A stretch of 64,000 bases of DNA from Hysterangium stoloniferum (Eukaryota; Basidiomycota; Agaricomycetes; Hysterangiales; Hysterangiaceae), in assembly GCA_015178975.1 (NCBI GenBank), contig WHVD01000177.1:1-64000 (forward strand), read 5' to 3'. How positions within the stretch are numbered: the stretch's first letter is position 1; every line of letters starts with the position of its first letter. Made by a program: the position numbers and the translations under genes. Shown here piece by piece: positions 20,692 through 32,128 of this stretch. A model generated the notes under the pieces. The model was not told the DNA's origin, made no database searches, and saw nothing but the letters and a program-made list of their open reading frames with translations.

Positions 20692-21677
20692 GTGACTCAT
20701 TTGCTTTCACACCGAGTTCAAGTGGCATCGATGTGGTTAGTGGAGAGCATTCGTTTCCATCCCGATCAATTCGAATTTTACTTAACTGGTTCTGGTTACA
20801 GGTGTACACGGTGGTTTCTTCCTCTGTTGTTGCTACCGTTACCCATTGCATCCCCTTATTTTTTGCTTTTATTCCTACTTTCCCTCATATTACACGCCCG
20901 GCCTTGGTAAGTGAGCATCTCCTCCTCCTTTGCTTGACCATTATAACATCTGTCGACAGTTTCTACTGCATCGTTTTACTTACAGCTCTATTTACCTCCT
21001 CCTGCTACTGGCAGCCTGTGCCGACTTCTGCTCTGTTAGAAGCCACTTTTCCGAATGTATCAGCGTCGTTTCAGCTTTTTTATCTCCCGAATGCCTCGTT
21101 AACCGACGAAAAACATATCCCTACCTCTCAGCTTCTTCCAGCGCCCAAGCTTACAACCCTGCTAGACCGTTGTTGGTGCGAGCTATCAGGTGGACATATC
21201 TTTGACCCATATAACGCCACTCTTTGGCAACTAACAAGCCTGTCTCGCGCAATGGGTGCTAGCAAATTGCAGCGCGTCATAGTCGTTCAAAAACAATTGG
21301 AAACATCCCTCGTTTTGGCCAATTCAACTCACCCTGTTTCTACACCACCGCTAATTTGGGTTCTCAGGGCGACTGGACAAAGCGAGGATGAACACCCTTC
21401 AGACCGATCATCAGATTTTGCCACTCGCAGGTGGCTTCACCCGTCTCAATTTGTTCCAACCTTGAAATCCTTCCTTAACTTCACGTTGCACATGCACATA
21501 TTTCGCTCTTCCACGCCTCAATCTCAACCGAGAGATCTGCCTCTGGCAGTCCCACCGCCGCGTGTTTCCCGAAACCAGACAGCGTGGTCATCCTTGTTTG
21601 CGGATACAACCTATGATTTACGTCAACACGGTATAAATCTTGTAATTGATTTTTGTTGGAAACGAAAGGGCTGTTAA
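20692..21677 (+). CDS. Hypothetical membrane-type protein (start and introns uncertain)
   Basis: A 333-codon open frame covers 20676-21677, but a strong GTAAGTGAG donor at 20907 and a GACAG acceptor ending 20959 (53 nt) suggest an intron. Joining across it links the upstream frame (ATG at 20692 or 20734; RWFLPLLLLPLPIASPYFLL, hydrophobic) to the long frame (FYCIVLLTALFTSSCYWQ). An alternative acceptor is TTACAG at 20983, and a further candidate intron (GTAAGT at 20687, CTTAAC branch, TTACAG about 20800) would move the start. The downstream part (LLEATFPNVSASFQLFYLPN, ELSGGHIFDPYNATLWQL) has several N-x-S/T sites, suggesting a lumenal or extracellular domain. No family recognised. It lies head-to-tail ~175 bp after p23. 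Confidence 0.5.
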
Positions 21678-22579
21678 GAGACTGCATAGGAGCAGGGTGC
21701 ATCCATCATAATATGTTGCTCATAGGAAGTATTGACATGGAGTAATACGACGTAATACTGAGTATTTCACACTGAAACTAAATTCGAGGACATCCAAAAA
21801 GTTATGGTAAAGGTACTCACTCGTCTGGAAAGATCCACGAATGGAGGTGGCGCACGACATGTGGGGGCAGCCTTATCCACCATAATGGGGGGTGAGCCCC
21901 ATTGACACGACGATGACAACAAATGTTGTTGTCGCCGTTATGGTAGGCTTGTCGCACCCCATTGCCAATGAAGTAGGTCAGCCTTATCCACCATAATTGA
22001 GGGAATGAGCCTCACTGATACAACAACAATGACCATGAAACTGTAAGTTTTACAGTTTGGTATGGGTGGATGCAGTCACAATGATGGTCTGAGAAGTTCA
22101 TACCCACAGTATTGTTAGAGTATAATACTACAGCTCTAACATAGTCTATTATGTTACCTATATTTCTCCCTATATTTTTCTGATATTTGTAATATTTTCC
22201 CAGCACTGTAGGTGCAGTATTTAGTGAGTTACTTAGTTTGGTAACTCTTGTGTGCTTAGATAGGCACCCAGTAGAATACTCTGCTGTGGGTGTGGGAAAG
22301 TCTCCTTAGTGTTTACTTTCCAATCACATACTCACAGGTATGTCTTTACAGTTGAATATATTAGTGTTTACTTTCCAATCACACACTCACAGGGTGTTCT
22401 GCAAAGCATTATTCAACTACTTCAATACATAAATATACCTGTGTTCAACCCTATATGCAACTGTGGTCTAATCATATAAGTATGTAAAAAGGTAAGTGTA
22501 CACCATTTGTAATATCCAGATTAGTTTCAACATTTGTTAGAAGTCATGGAACAGAGTTAAATTAATGAATATATCAGAG
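21678..22579. other. Intergenic region with short direct repeats
   Basis: No gene seen. A unit beginning GCAGCCTTATCCACCATAAT occurs at about 21868 and again (TCAGCCTTATCCACCATAAT) at about 21978. TTTACTTTCCAATCACA(T/C)ACTCACAGG occurs twice (about 22313 and 22368). It may include an old LTR, but no TG..CA pair with a duplication could be fixed. Confidence 0.4.
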
Positions 22580-22981
22580 TGTGAGGAGTATGCTTTTACC
22601 AGTTTCATTGTGATAAAACACTCCTTTTATTTTATTTATATTTTACACATTTTATTCATATTTTTCTATCCTTTATATTCTTCAAATATTGCACCATTTC
22701 ATTAGTTCAAAGCTTTGTGTATACTTGTGGGTGCACTTGGCACCAAATGAAACTCAAACACACTTTTACCCAAGCACCACCACTTGTAAGACATAAACTA
22801 GGTCTACAGCAAGTGGTGATCAGGGTAACATGTCAGCTACCACATAGGTAGCATTATCTAAGCTATCTAACACTTCAGGTCTTGAACTATAGCAGTCGAG
22901 GCCTCCACTCGAATCATCCTTCTCCCCATTCTACTCATTTCTTTGTATATAGAACGGTCAGAACTTCCACCACTCTTCACA
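22580..22981 (+). repeat. 5' LTR, family C
   Basis: TGTGAGGAGTATGC ... CCACTCTTCACA, 402 bp (shorter than the 471-bp copy at 30182). It is followed by the primer-binding-like GTGGTGATCTGGGCCGGACC. Confidence 0.9.
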
Positions 22982-23422
22982 GTGGTGATCTGGGCCGGAC
23001 CACTCTTTCTCTACAAAGAAAATCTTTTATATTCAACTATCTAATATCAAATTCTAACTACACAGCTGCGAGGTGTCAAGATTCACGACTTTACAAAACA
23101 CTGTCTGGAACTCCTCACACGCTGAGTATCGTGAATCCGGTTAAATGGAAGGTAACTCAAACTTCAAGCAGTTGAGTCCCTTGGAAAGGCAAAATGCTCA
23201 CACCTTCATGAAGAATACCTTGGTCTTCCCGCCGAGATAAGTTATGCTCAAGCATCATGGCCAACTACTTTATTCGGAGCCTGTCAACGTGAAGTGGAGC
23301 TCTTACTACACTCCTCGAGTTTTGAGAGATAAGGTCATTGCTGCCATGAAGGATTACAGGACTAGATACCCATCCATGCCTGCAACAATGTTAAGTGCCA
23401 TGTCGGGAACTTATTTGGGAAC
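22982..23422 (+). pseudogene. Family-C Gypsy leader and gag N-terminus, truncated
   Basis: Starts with GTGGTGATCTGGGCCGG (tRNA primer site) and runs parallel to 30653-31060 (EGNSNF..QLSPLE, then LLYSEPVNVKWSSYYT). It carries stops (e.g. GAGATAAGTTATG where the copy has GAGACAAGTTATG), diverges after about 23380, and is cut by the E2 LTR at 23423. Confidence 0.8.
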
Positions 23423-24146
23423 TGTTACGACCATGTCGCAACCCTATCGGTCCCGAGGTTATCGCCACCTATCAATGTTTCAAGTCACCGTCTCGGAAAC
23501 CATCGGCCCCGAAGCTGACGTATGTTTTCGTGAAGATCAAACTCCATTTACGCCCACGTCAAAATAACTCGTATTGTCTGGTCAAACTTTGATACGTCCC
23601 CTTTTATTATGTTGATCCGTTCAATCTTATGTTTCATATATGTCTATCTATATTTGTAGTCCTTGAACTATTTCCTTTTATCGTAATCCCGCTCTCAGTT
23701 ATCATCAGCCTCCGAACTAATCATAAACCTCCCGTTCCTAGTCAAGCTTATTGTTAATACCGTTTTCCGCCCTTCTCCCCATTAGTATTTTCTAGACGCC
23801 TGTTACTTGTATATGAACCCACTGTAGTTGTAGTTACTAGGCAATCAGAATATCGACTCAGAATACCCTCATATGTCTGTAACAGTCTCATACTAAGAAT
23901 CCCCCATCCGCCTTTGCGTGCGCTCACCCACTTCCGGCCCCAACCCCCTTGGCCCGACACTCGACTTGTCCTTCAGTTCCGATCAGTATCTCGCCGAGAG
24001 GAGCTCTTTAGGATTAGTCTTCGCCCGCCCGAAATTTAAGGACACCCTACGGATATTTGCGAGGGCGCAGCACATAAGCTGAAGCCAAGTCCTTCCGATC
24101 AGTCCCTGTCGGCCACCGACATTTAGTCAGTTTTCAGTTCTTAACA
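23423..24146 (+). repeat. 5' LTR of Gypsy E2, copy 1
   Basis: TGTTACGACCATGTCGC ... TCAGTTCTTAACA, 724 bp, near-identical to 59493-60215. It contains TTGTATATGAA upstream of AATCAGAATAT at 23843-23853. Confidence 0.93.
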
Positions 24147-24148
24147 GT

Positions 24149-24159
24149 ATATTCTGATT
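24149..24159 (+). promoter_or_regulatory. Candidate self-primer binding site, E2 copy 1
   Basis: ATATTCTGATT, 2 nt after the LTR, is the exact complement of AATCAGAATAT at 23843-23853 in the same LTR. See the matching pair in copy 2 (59913-59923 and 60218-60228). Confidence 0.5.
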
Positions 24160-24184
24160 TCACACTCGCATTTTCCGTTTAATT

Positions 24185-26405
24185 ATGCCTCTGAGAAGAA
24201 ATGCCAAGCCAAGCGGTGAAGCAGAATCTTCCACTCTCAAGTCTCCTTTCCTGTATACAGCCCGAGCTACTCAGAGAACCCCGCTACCAGAAACCTCCGA
24301 AGAATCTCGCTTTGTGGAGATTACCGGCAATGTTGAAGAAGTAACTGAAGCAACCGATCCCAAAGCAACTGAGGAGATTAACAATCAACCAGTTTCGGAA
24401 CACGAACCCGAGGATGGCGACCAACCTCAGGCTAGTGGCTCCAAGAAGTCCGCAAAAAAAGAAACCGGCTCTCGACCCTGAAGAGACATGGGAATTGTTT
24501 TCAGGTACTCTAGGATCCCTTAACAAATTCCTTAAAAGCAATATCAAGGAAAAGGAACCTGGGCAAACCCAAGTCAACAAACCCGAGCCATTCACGGGCT
24601 CAAACCCGAAGAAATTGCCGACAATTCTTATGCAATGTCGATTCAACTTTCGGGACTGCCCGGCTGCATTCACAACGGATGACCGAAAGGTAAACTTCGC
24701 ACTCTCATACCTTAAGGATTCTGCAGCAGCCTGGTTTGAACCTGCATTCTCTGGCCTCACCTCCAAAGACCTTGATTGGTTTCACGATTGGGATGCTTTT
24801 GTCGAGGAACTTGAAACCAACTTCGGTCCCTACGACCAAACTGGCGATGCCGAAACCGCGCTTTCTAATCTCAAAATGAAAGACACTCAGCGCATCACCA
24901 ATTACATCGTCCAGTTCAACAACCTCGCCGCGCGTTGCGACTAGGGCGATTCGGCCCTCCGTTACCAGTTTTACTCCGGCCTTCCGTCTCACCTCAAAGA
25001 CGAAGTTTCCAAAGGAGAGACCGGCAAGCCAAAGACTCTCCCTCTCATGCACCTGAAAGCCCAAAATGCAGACGCCCAATACTGGGAACGACGTTTGGAA
25101 ATTAGTCGCGAAAACCCCTCGGACAAAAAATCATTGGACAATAAGAACGCCAACAAGTCTGGTAATCAAAACACCAACAACAGTGGCAACTCGAACTCCG
25201 ATAAAAAACCCGAAAACAAAGGGGCTAACGACAAAAAAGGCAAGGGAAAACAGTCGAATAAGTCTCAAGATAAAGACAAACCCGACTTAACTGGCAAACT
25301 CGGCTCCGATGGCAAGCTCCTACCACAGGAAAAGCAACGCCGAATGGACAACAACCTTTGTTTGTTGTGCGCAGATCCCGGACACCGAGTCGCTGCATGC
25401 CCAAAAGCCACAAAAGCCCAATCGGCCAATACGGCCACGACCTCACAACTGGCCAAGCCGGCTGCCGAGTCGGAAAAAGATTAAGCAACTCTCTGGATTC
25501 CGTGCATTTGGAGAGTTGCGTTGAATCTCCTTGCACACCGGAAAATTGTCACCTTAATGCATCCACATTGTATGATCCTAATTCTTTGTTCATAAACCTT
25601 ACTTCGGAACCTCTCGGGAATCTCACTTTTCAAGCTCTCATAGATTTAGGTTCAACCCATTGTTTTATAGATACAAGTTTTTCCCGAAAAAATCAGTTAA
25701 AAACCTATGCAATAGATCCGATTCCGCTCCGACTCTTTGATGGTACCTCAAACTCCGTAATCTCGCAAGCCTGCGAACTCCGACTTCGGTTCCCATGTGG
25801 AACCTTTCAGACAGTTATGTTTTTTGTAACACAGTTGGACCCGAGTTGCTCCATGGTTCTAGGACATAACTGGCTCACCCGCTACAATCCGTTGATTGAT
25901 TGGGTATTGGGCAGTATCCATTTCCGAACCCCATCGGCACCCGATACGACTGGTCCGTTTCCACCTGTTTCGGCAAATATGGCCTCTACAGCACCTCCGG
26001 CCCTAGTGGCAAATCCGAGCTCTCCGCCGCCCGTCTCTCTAATAAATGCCACAGCCTTTATGAGAGCCATCAAGTTGGATGGCTCCCGAGCATTTACAGT
26101 CAATCTTAAAGTTGACGAAGTCACCGGTCGCTTTGCATCCCCGGTGGCCGAACCGATCGCAGATTTGGAAGGTGTTCCCAAAAAATACCATGAATTTGCA
26201 GATGTATCTTTTACTTGCTTGATCTTTGATCAGAGCAAAGGGAGGATGAGGGCCATTTAAAGGATTTACCTTTAGCATTATTAATCCAGAAATCTATTCA
26301 GTAAACAAAAAGCAGATCGACTCGCCCCTCACAGGCCTTACGATTTGAAAATTGATATTGAAGATGGTTCACATCCGCCCCTAGGCCCAGTTTATGCTCT
26401 CTTGC
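24185..26405 (+). pseudogene. Gypsy E2 gag and pol N-terminus, copy 1 (broken)
   Basis: Gag starts MPLRRNAKPSGEAES. One extra A near 24463 shifts the frame, and TAG at 24942 replaces TGG of copy 2. The retrotransposon-gag region (FNFRDCPAAF.., YLKDSAAAWFEPAFSG) and a CCHC knuckle (CLLCADPGHRVAAC) are readable; gag stops at 25482-25484. Pol lies in the -1 frame and overlaps; the protease motif is DLGST where DSGS is expected. A 90-bp insertion (26208-26297) absent from copy 2 adds a stop. The element ends abruptly at 26405 against a reverse LTR; RT, RNase H and integrase are missing. Confidence 0.88.
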
Positions 26406-27050
26406 TGTGAAGAGTCGATAGATTCTGACCGTTCGATATACGAAGAATAGTGTCTATTCAACTACTATTAGCAGATATTGACCGTACAGTACAATACCGT
26501 AGATTACTAGACAAGCTGTACTAGTAAGAAGACACGCTATGCATCACAAGAGCAACTGTACAGTTGCTCTTGATGACTAGAATGAAAGAATGAAAGAGTT
26601 GACCTTCACGGTACAACTCGTAGCTAGATGTAAAATAGATAATCAACGCGAAGCTGAATATCTAGAGTAAAGAAATAATAGCGCGAGTCGACTATAATGT
26701 TGACTAGCGCAAAGACCTTAGATTGGAACTCGACCTTCGCGGTTCGAGTCCGAAGTACGTTAGTATGCAAGAGAATACTACCTTTAAAGGTAGTTGAAAC
26801 GTTACCCTTGACACCTCTCGCTATTCGACGTCTGGGTCGTTTACGAGGTGGTGTCTGCTGGGTAAAAGTTGTCTGTCTCTTTTGGCGCCGAGAGCGCCCA
26901 TACGTATACACAAAGCTTCGAACTACAAAATCAAGGTGTGCTCGAAATATAGAAAGAATATAAAGAAAGAAAATAAAAGGTAAATAATAAAGTACTATAA
27001 TCCAGCTATTATTCCTTAGTCCAGGTATGCATATATGCATACCCTTTACA
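26406..27050 (-). repeat. LTR, family B (reverse)
   Basis: TGTGAAGAGTCG ... GCATACCCTTTACA on the plus strand, 645 bp, complete TG..CA. It has unlike flanks (E2 pol on the left, LTR D on the right) and no target duplication, so one side was lost after insertion. Confidence 0.9.
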
Positions 27051-27236
27051 TACAGGTGCTAGAATACATAAGTTTGGCATGTATGTACCCACAAGAGTCG
27101 ATGTACCACATACATAGGTCGTTGAACTAATTATAAGTGTATAATAAAATAGAGAGAAAGTAGAAATAATAATGGAAATATAGTATGAGCTCATCCAGAC
27201 TATATTTCCTGAGTGTATTTCACCATACCTCTCACA
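27051..27236 (-). repeat. Partial LTR, family D (reverse)
   Basis: TACAGGTGCTAGAATACATAAG ... ACCATACCTCTCACA matches the U3 half of family D (11103-11280, reverse). The U5 half is missing where LTR B abuts. Confidence 0.85.
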
Positions 27237-27859
27237 GTTGGTCTAATGTGGCAAATGAGACGAGCCCTGACACTATTGGACAATCAACCAATAGAACCAC
27301 ACCTGAGGTCACTACAATGAATGTTGTGTACCATAGTTATGATCATGTTGAAGCTAGTGTTGTTGTTTTAGAACCCACTACCAGATGGCATGCTCGTCTG
27401 CCTAGATGTGGACTGGCAAGCCTGTAACCACACTGTCCTCAGTCTTGGCACTTGTCACGACCTTAGGGAAAACTCGAACAATATGATTTCCAGTATTAGG
27501 CCTGACAATGGCACAGTTGTAAGTTATGTGTGTATTGTGACTATTTATGGATACCGATTGAGATCCAATAATGTATTCACAGATTCTGACTATGGTTGGT
27601 TGTGCCAACTCTTTAACATTTCGACCCAGGTCAGGTAAGGATAATCAAGATGCAAACCTCGATATGCCCCCTATGGCAAAGCAAGGATACATACTGCAAT
27701 TCTTAGTATCGATTATAGGATTTACAGAGTCCTTAATTTATAGTGTGAGGTTGGTTTTTGGGCATTGGAAATTCATTTGTAGATTAAAATTTCGTGTTTT
27801 TTGTTGTCAACTTAATGCAGTACATGGGAGCAAAATTTAGATTGCACATTCAGATTTTC
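27237..27859. other. Unassigned sequence upstream of recombinase-like remnant
   Basis: Short open stretches on both strands, no recognised domain. It may hold the degraded 5' part of the following gene. Confidence 0.3.
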
Positions 27860-29290
27860 TGAGTAAATCTTTTATTGACACATTCTACAATGACTGGCTC
27901 TCAACTCCATGACAAAAGTACTGTAGAACAAATGTCAAAGGCAACTCTGTGGCCAATACTGAATGCCTCAAACAAGCCTCAAAAAGAAAGCACGGTATGG
28001 CGAGTAATAGCTCTAATGGGTATGATAGATATATCTGGTGTGGAAAGGAATGGTTGAAGGAATTGGTTGAAGGCTCTAAATTGGAAAGCACATTAGAGAA
28101 TCCAAGAGGTTGTCCTGACAGCCTGGAAGGGGTGAAGTGGAACTATGGCAGATTTGGCCCATGCATTTGATATCAAACCAAATCGAGCATCCCCATGGGC
28201 ACTGGCCAGTTTTATTAGCTGGAAGTGCTTTGAAAATAATCTGGGGAAGTCAACAGCAGATGGTGCCCATGCTGCATTCAAGAAATATTGGGATAATTCA
28301 CAAGTTTAACTATTTGTTATTTCCAGGTTGGACTGTGCTCACTAATAGATCCCTGATCCCTCTCCCTCCAGAGACAGTGAAGGTCTTTATTGAGGTCCAT
28401 GGAGGTGGGATGAATCTTCTAATACTGCAGTTGGAAATCCAGCAACTGCATCAGATGTAATGGACACCATTCATGCTGCAAGCAAAAAACATGGTGAAGA
28501 AGGAATTTGAACACACTCAGGGGCCATGAGCTTGAGTTATATGGAGTGTATTTTCAAGTGGTCACAGAGTGTCTTTCCGGTATCCTTTCCTCTGCATCAT
28601 GTAACTGAACTCTTCTTGAAAGAGCAGCAAATGTTATACAAGTATCTGGGTTGGCATGCATTATCTGCCACTGCATGGACTGTCTGGACCAGGTGTGCAA
28701 TTAATTCTTCAATATTAATATGTATACCATTGTAAACTGGTTTTGTAGCATCTAAAATAGGAATTTTGAGGCTGTAAAGTTGAAGTGGAAGCATCTCACA
28801 TTTGGATGTGTGATGGAAGATGAATTTAGGATACCACACTGGAAATTATCTCTTGTTGAGAGGAAGAACTGGCAGAGTAAGCTTAACAATGAGGTGGATT
28901 TGCAAGGTATGTACACAGTCACAGATATTTTGAGAAATTGACACAAAGTGCATAGGACACATATATGAAATATATCCACAGCCTGAACTACCATCTGTTG
29001 ATATAGATCAGCACATGTGCAACTGGATTAGTTTTCTTGAATCACATGTCTATGGCTGAATATTACAGTCTGAGGACTTTTTATTGAATCACATGTCTAT
29101 GGCTGAATATTACAGTCTGAGGACTTTTTATTCCCATCTGTAGGGAGCAATGGCATTGTTCAACCTGGATCTCCTATGTCTCATGATGTGGTTCAAAAAT
29201 GGATCAAAGAGTTTTGTACAGGGGCTGGCATTGATGTTGCACTCACTCATCTGTCAACTCACTGTTTCCAGCGAGGCAGCTCTCAATATC
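27860..29290 (+). pseudogene. Tyrosine-recombinase-like (DNA breaking-rejoining) gene, degenerate
   Basis: Scattered over shifting frames: GYDRYIWCGKEWLKELVEG (about 28018), STADGAHAAFKKYW (about 28250), SGAMSLSYMECIFKW (about 28520), SATAWTVWTRC (about 28662), and PMSHDVVQKWIKEFCTGAGI then THCFQRGSSQYL (29175-29288). The order (SAM-like N-terminal core-binding part, then a catalytic part with a T-H-C-F-x-R-G box) fits the tyrosine recombinase fold common in mushroom genomes, as I recall it. The box has Gln in the position where HxxR would need Arg. A 47-bp tandem duplication sits inside. Truncated on the right by an LTR at 29291. Family assignment is by motif memory. Confidence 0.55.
29037..29130 (+). 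repeat. Perfect 47-bp tandem duplication
   Basis: TTGAATCACATGTCTATGG... is repeated exactly at 29037-29083 and 29084-29130. It shifts the frame of the recombinase-like remnant. Confidence 0.95.
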
Positions 29291-29450
29291 TGTGAAGAGT
29301 GGTGGAAGTTCTGACCATTCTATATATGAAGAATATTGACCTTTTCGGTGCAATATAAGAGAAAGTGAGAGAGAGAGCACAAGATGATGCAGGAGTCAAC
29401 AAGTGCAATGGATTGAGTAGAGGCCTCAACTGTTATAGTTTGAGGCCAGA
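29291..29450 (-). repeat. Partial LTR, family C (reverse)
   Basis: TGTGAAGAGTGGTGGAAG ... TTTGAGGCCAGA, the U5 part of family C, cut by the E1 LTR at 29451. Confidence 0.85.
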
Positions 29451-30181
29451 TGTTATGACCAGAATTCCCACCGGACTCTGGGTACTAACTTATATGCACC
29501 CATGCCCTATACGCACCAATTGTCAGTTTACTGGAATTCCTGCCAGACTCCGTATGTCAGACTTGTCCACGTTCAACTTCATTACATCATGTATCAGTAC
29601 TGGAATACCTGCCGGACTCCATCCCTGTCTATGTCCGACCTCATCCCATGCATCAGTCACTGGACCCCACTCGGAAAACCCATCATCCCTCTAACTGAGT
29701 GAGCCCCGTTCCCATTTTAGTTAAATGACCTGTCATGATTCAGACTCTGCTCCATCCCGTTCCATTCCTAACACCAAATTTGGTGTTTACTTATCTCATT
29801 TTATGTTTTGCTAGTTTTGTTTTCATTATTACTGGATTTGGTATGTTATTCATTCCACAGTCTATATAGTCTGGCAGATGTTGTATATACAATCCAGTCA
29901 GAAAATCAGCTTAGATTCTCCCCAGTAATCTAGTACATTTTCCGCTCTAAACTCCTCTTTGAATTACACTGCTCTTGCTAGTCGGAGCCCATGGGCTCCA
30001 ATGCATCTATCTCTCAACCTCCGACTTATCTTTCTTGACTCCCTGACCTCTCGACCCACGACCTCCGACCTACGACCCCTTGACCCACGAACTCCACCTG
30101 GACTCCCTGGGATTCCCATCTGCCCATTTGAAATTGGAGAACACGATCTCACGAGGGTGCAGCCTATAAGCTGAAGCCAAG
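29451..30181 (+). repeat. Diverged E1-type LTR, 3'-truncated
   Basis: TGTTATGACCAGAATTCCCACC ... ATAAGCTGAAGCCAAG. It parallels 1926-2690 with many differences; the last ~55 bp are lost where LTR C begins. The TATA box is changed (TATATAGT). Confidence 0.85.
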
Positions 30182-30652
30182 TGTGAGGAGTATGCTTTTA
30201 CCACAGTTTCATTGTGGTAAAACACTCCTTTTATTTTATTTATATTTTACATATTCTATTCATATTTTTCTATCTTTCATATTCTTCGAATATTGCATAT
30301 TTCATTAGTTTGAAGCATTGTGTATACTTGTGGGTGCACTCAGCACCAATTAGAACTCAACACTTTAACCCAAGAACCACCACTCGTAAGACACAAACTA
30401 GGTCTACTACGAGCGGTGATCAGGGTAATGTGTCAGCTACCACATAGGTAGCATTATCTGAACTACTGAATACTTCTGGCCTCAAACTGTAATAGTCGAG
30501 GCCTCCACTCGAACCATCGCACTCATTGACTCCTTTGTCATCTCGTGCTCTTTCTCTCACTTTCTCTTATATTGCACCGAATAGGTCAATATTCTTCCTT
30601 TCTACTCATTTCTTCGTATATAGAATGGTCAGAACTTCTGCCACTCTTCACA
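30182..30652 (+). repeat. 5' LTR, family C (full length)
   Basis: TGTGAGGAGTATGC ... CCACTCTTCACA, 471 bp. It opens with the TTTTACCACA..TGTGGTAAAA dyad. Confidence 0.93.
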
Positions 30653-32128
30653 GTGGTGATCCGGGCCAGACCGTACTTTCCCTATGAAGAAAATCTCTTT
30701 TTATATTCAATACGAAATTCTAACTACACAGCTGCGAGGTGTCAACATCCGCAACTTCACAAAACACTGTCTGGAACTTCTTGCACGCTGAGCGTTGTGA
30801 ATCTGGTCAAATGGAAGGTAACTCGAACTTTGAGCAGTTGAGTCCCTTGGAAATGCAAAATGCTCGCATCTTCATAAAGGATACCCTGGTCTTCCCGCCG
30901 AGACAAGTTATGCTCGAGCATCATGGCCAACTACTTTATTCGGAGCCTGTCAATGTGAAGTGGAGCTCCTACTACACTTCTCGAGTTTTGAGAGATAAGG
31001 TTGTCACTGCCACAAAGGATTACAAGACAAGGTACCCATCCATGCCTATGAGAATAGCCATCTGGCTGGGAAGGTACCATGGCATCATATCAGCACATGA
31101 TTTATTCACTTGGCCTGGAACTCTTGACGAGGTAACAAAGTTGATTCCAAAGTGGTCAAACGAAGTGATGTCCTTCTGAGAAAAGGGAATAGCGGGTATC
31201 AAGATGGAATTGTTCATTCTGCTCTCCGATTTACTTTGTGTGCATGATGATTTGCTACAGATTATGCATGTATTGCTTGGAGAGGACCACATCGTGCCAA
31301 GGGTTGATACAGATTTCATTTACATTCAAACATTGAAGGAATCCATATACGGTAAACCCTCGAATGTGTGTTTCGCCTACTTTACTCTCAGGTCGAAATT
31401 GATGCATAACCTGGAGAGATGTAACAAGATGATGGCGGAATTGCTCAGTGGATTTGATGAGCCAGAACGAACATCTTCATCCTCCAGCTCTGGTCCCTTT
31501 CACGAAGAATGTCCTGGAATCTATGCCAGATCAACTGCCAAAAATGGACAGTCGTCTTTCTCGAATGCGTCTGCAGAAAAGATTGCAGCCAAAGTCGTCT
31601 CCAGTTCCCCATCATCCTCAGGTCGAGATTCGCAGTGTCCTGACGAATCTCGCCATCCATCACCTATCCATCCTATCCCATTTACTCCGCCAAGTGGACC
31701 CTTCAATAAGTCGTCCAATAGCTTGAATGATTGGGACTGCGGTAAAGGGTTGGAAACTGGGGGGCAGAAATCAGATGATGGTTTTGATGATAGAAAAGGC
31801 ACAGGACAGAATTCACCAACGGTAAAGGCATCCCATCTTTCAGGACTCGACAAAAGCTTTCCCATGGAGATACCACTGGGAAGTCGTCGACACAAGCCCC
31901 TAATTCCAGCATGGGGGGCACTGACAAGGTTTCTGCAAATGGAAGGCAATCATGGACACACCGCGAAGGATACCCCTTGACAGACCAAGCCAAGGACGGA
32001 TACATTTCCATTCGACCTGGGGTGCTCCCTCAAAGATTACATCACATGGGGGACAATCATTATGTTATGAGATTGTTCTGGAACAACAGTATCGCAACAG
32101 GGGGGCAGTATAGGGGGTGTAGGAGAAG
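30653..32128 (+). pseudogene. Family-C Gypsy leader and gag, truncated
   Basis: Begins with the primer site GTGGTGATCCGGGCCAGACC. Gag is readable as MEGNSNFEQLSPLE (about 30812) through IWLGRYHGIISAHDLFTWPG and IPKWSNEVMSF, stop at 31177-31179, then in the same family register MELFILLSDLLCVHDDLLQI (31204) to 31980. The region corresponds to the gag of elements II/III (WLGRYQVILSARDLFTRPG, EALRTHDDVLQILHVLL) but is clearly diverged. Ends near GGGGGGCAGTATAGGGGG with a reverse LTR at 32129. Confidence 0.85.

Noticed and set aside
26204-26300. Insertion in E2 copy 1 as an intron
   Set aside because: No GT-AG pair removes it to give the copy 2 sequence.
26745-26765. Possible tRNA box B (GGTTCGAGTCC) in reverse A/B LTRs
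   Set aside because: No T-stem pairing around it and no proper box A/D arm. It is part of an LTR dyad (ACCTTCGCGG..CCGAAG).
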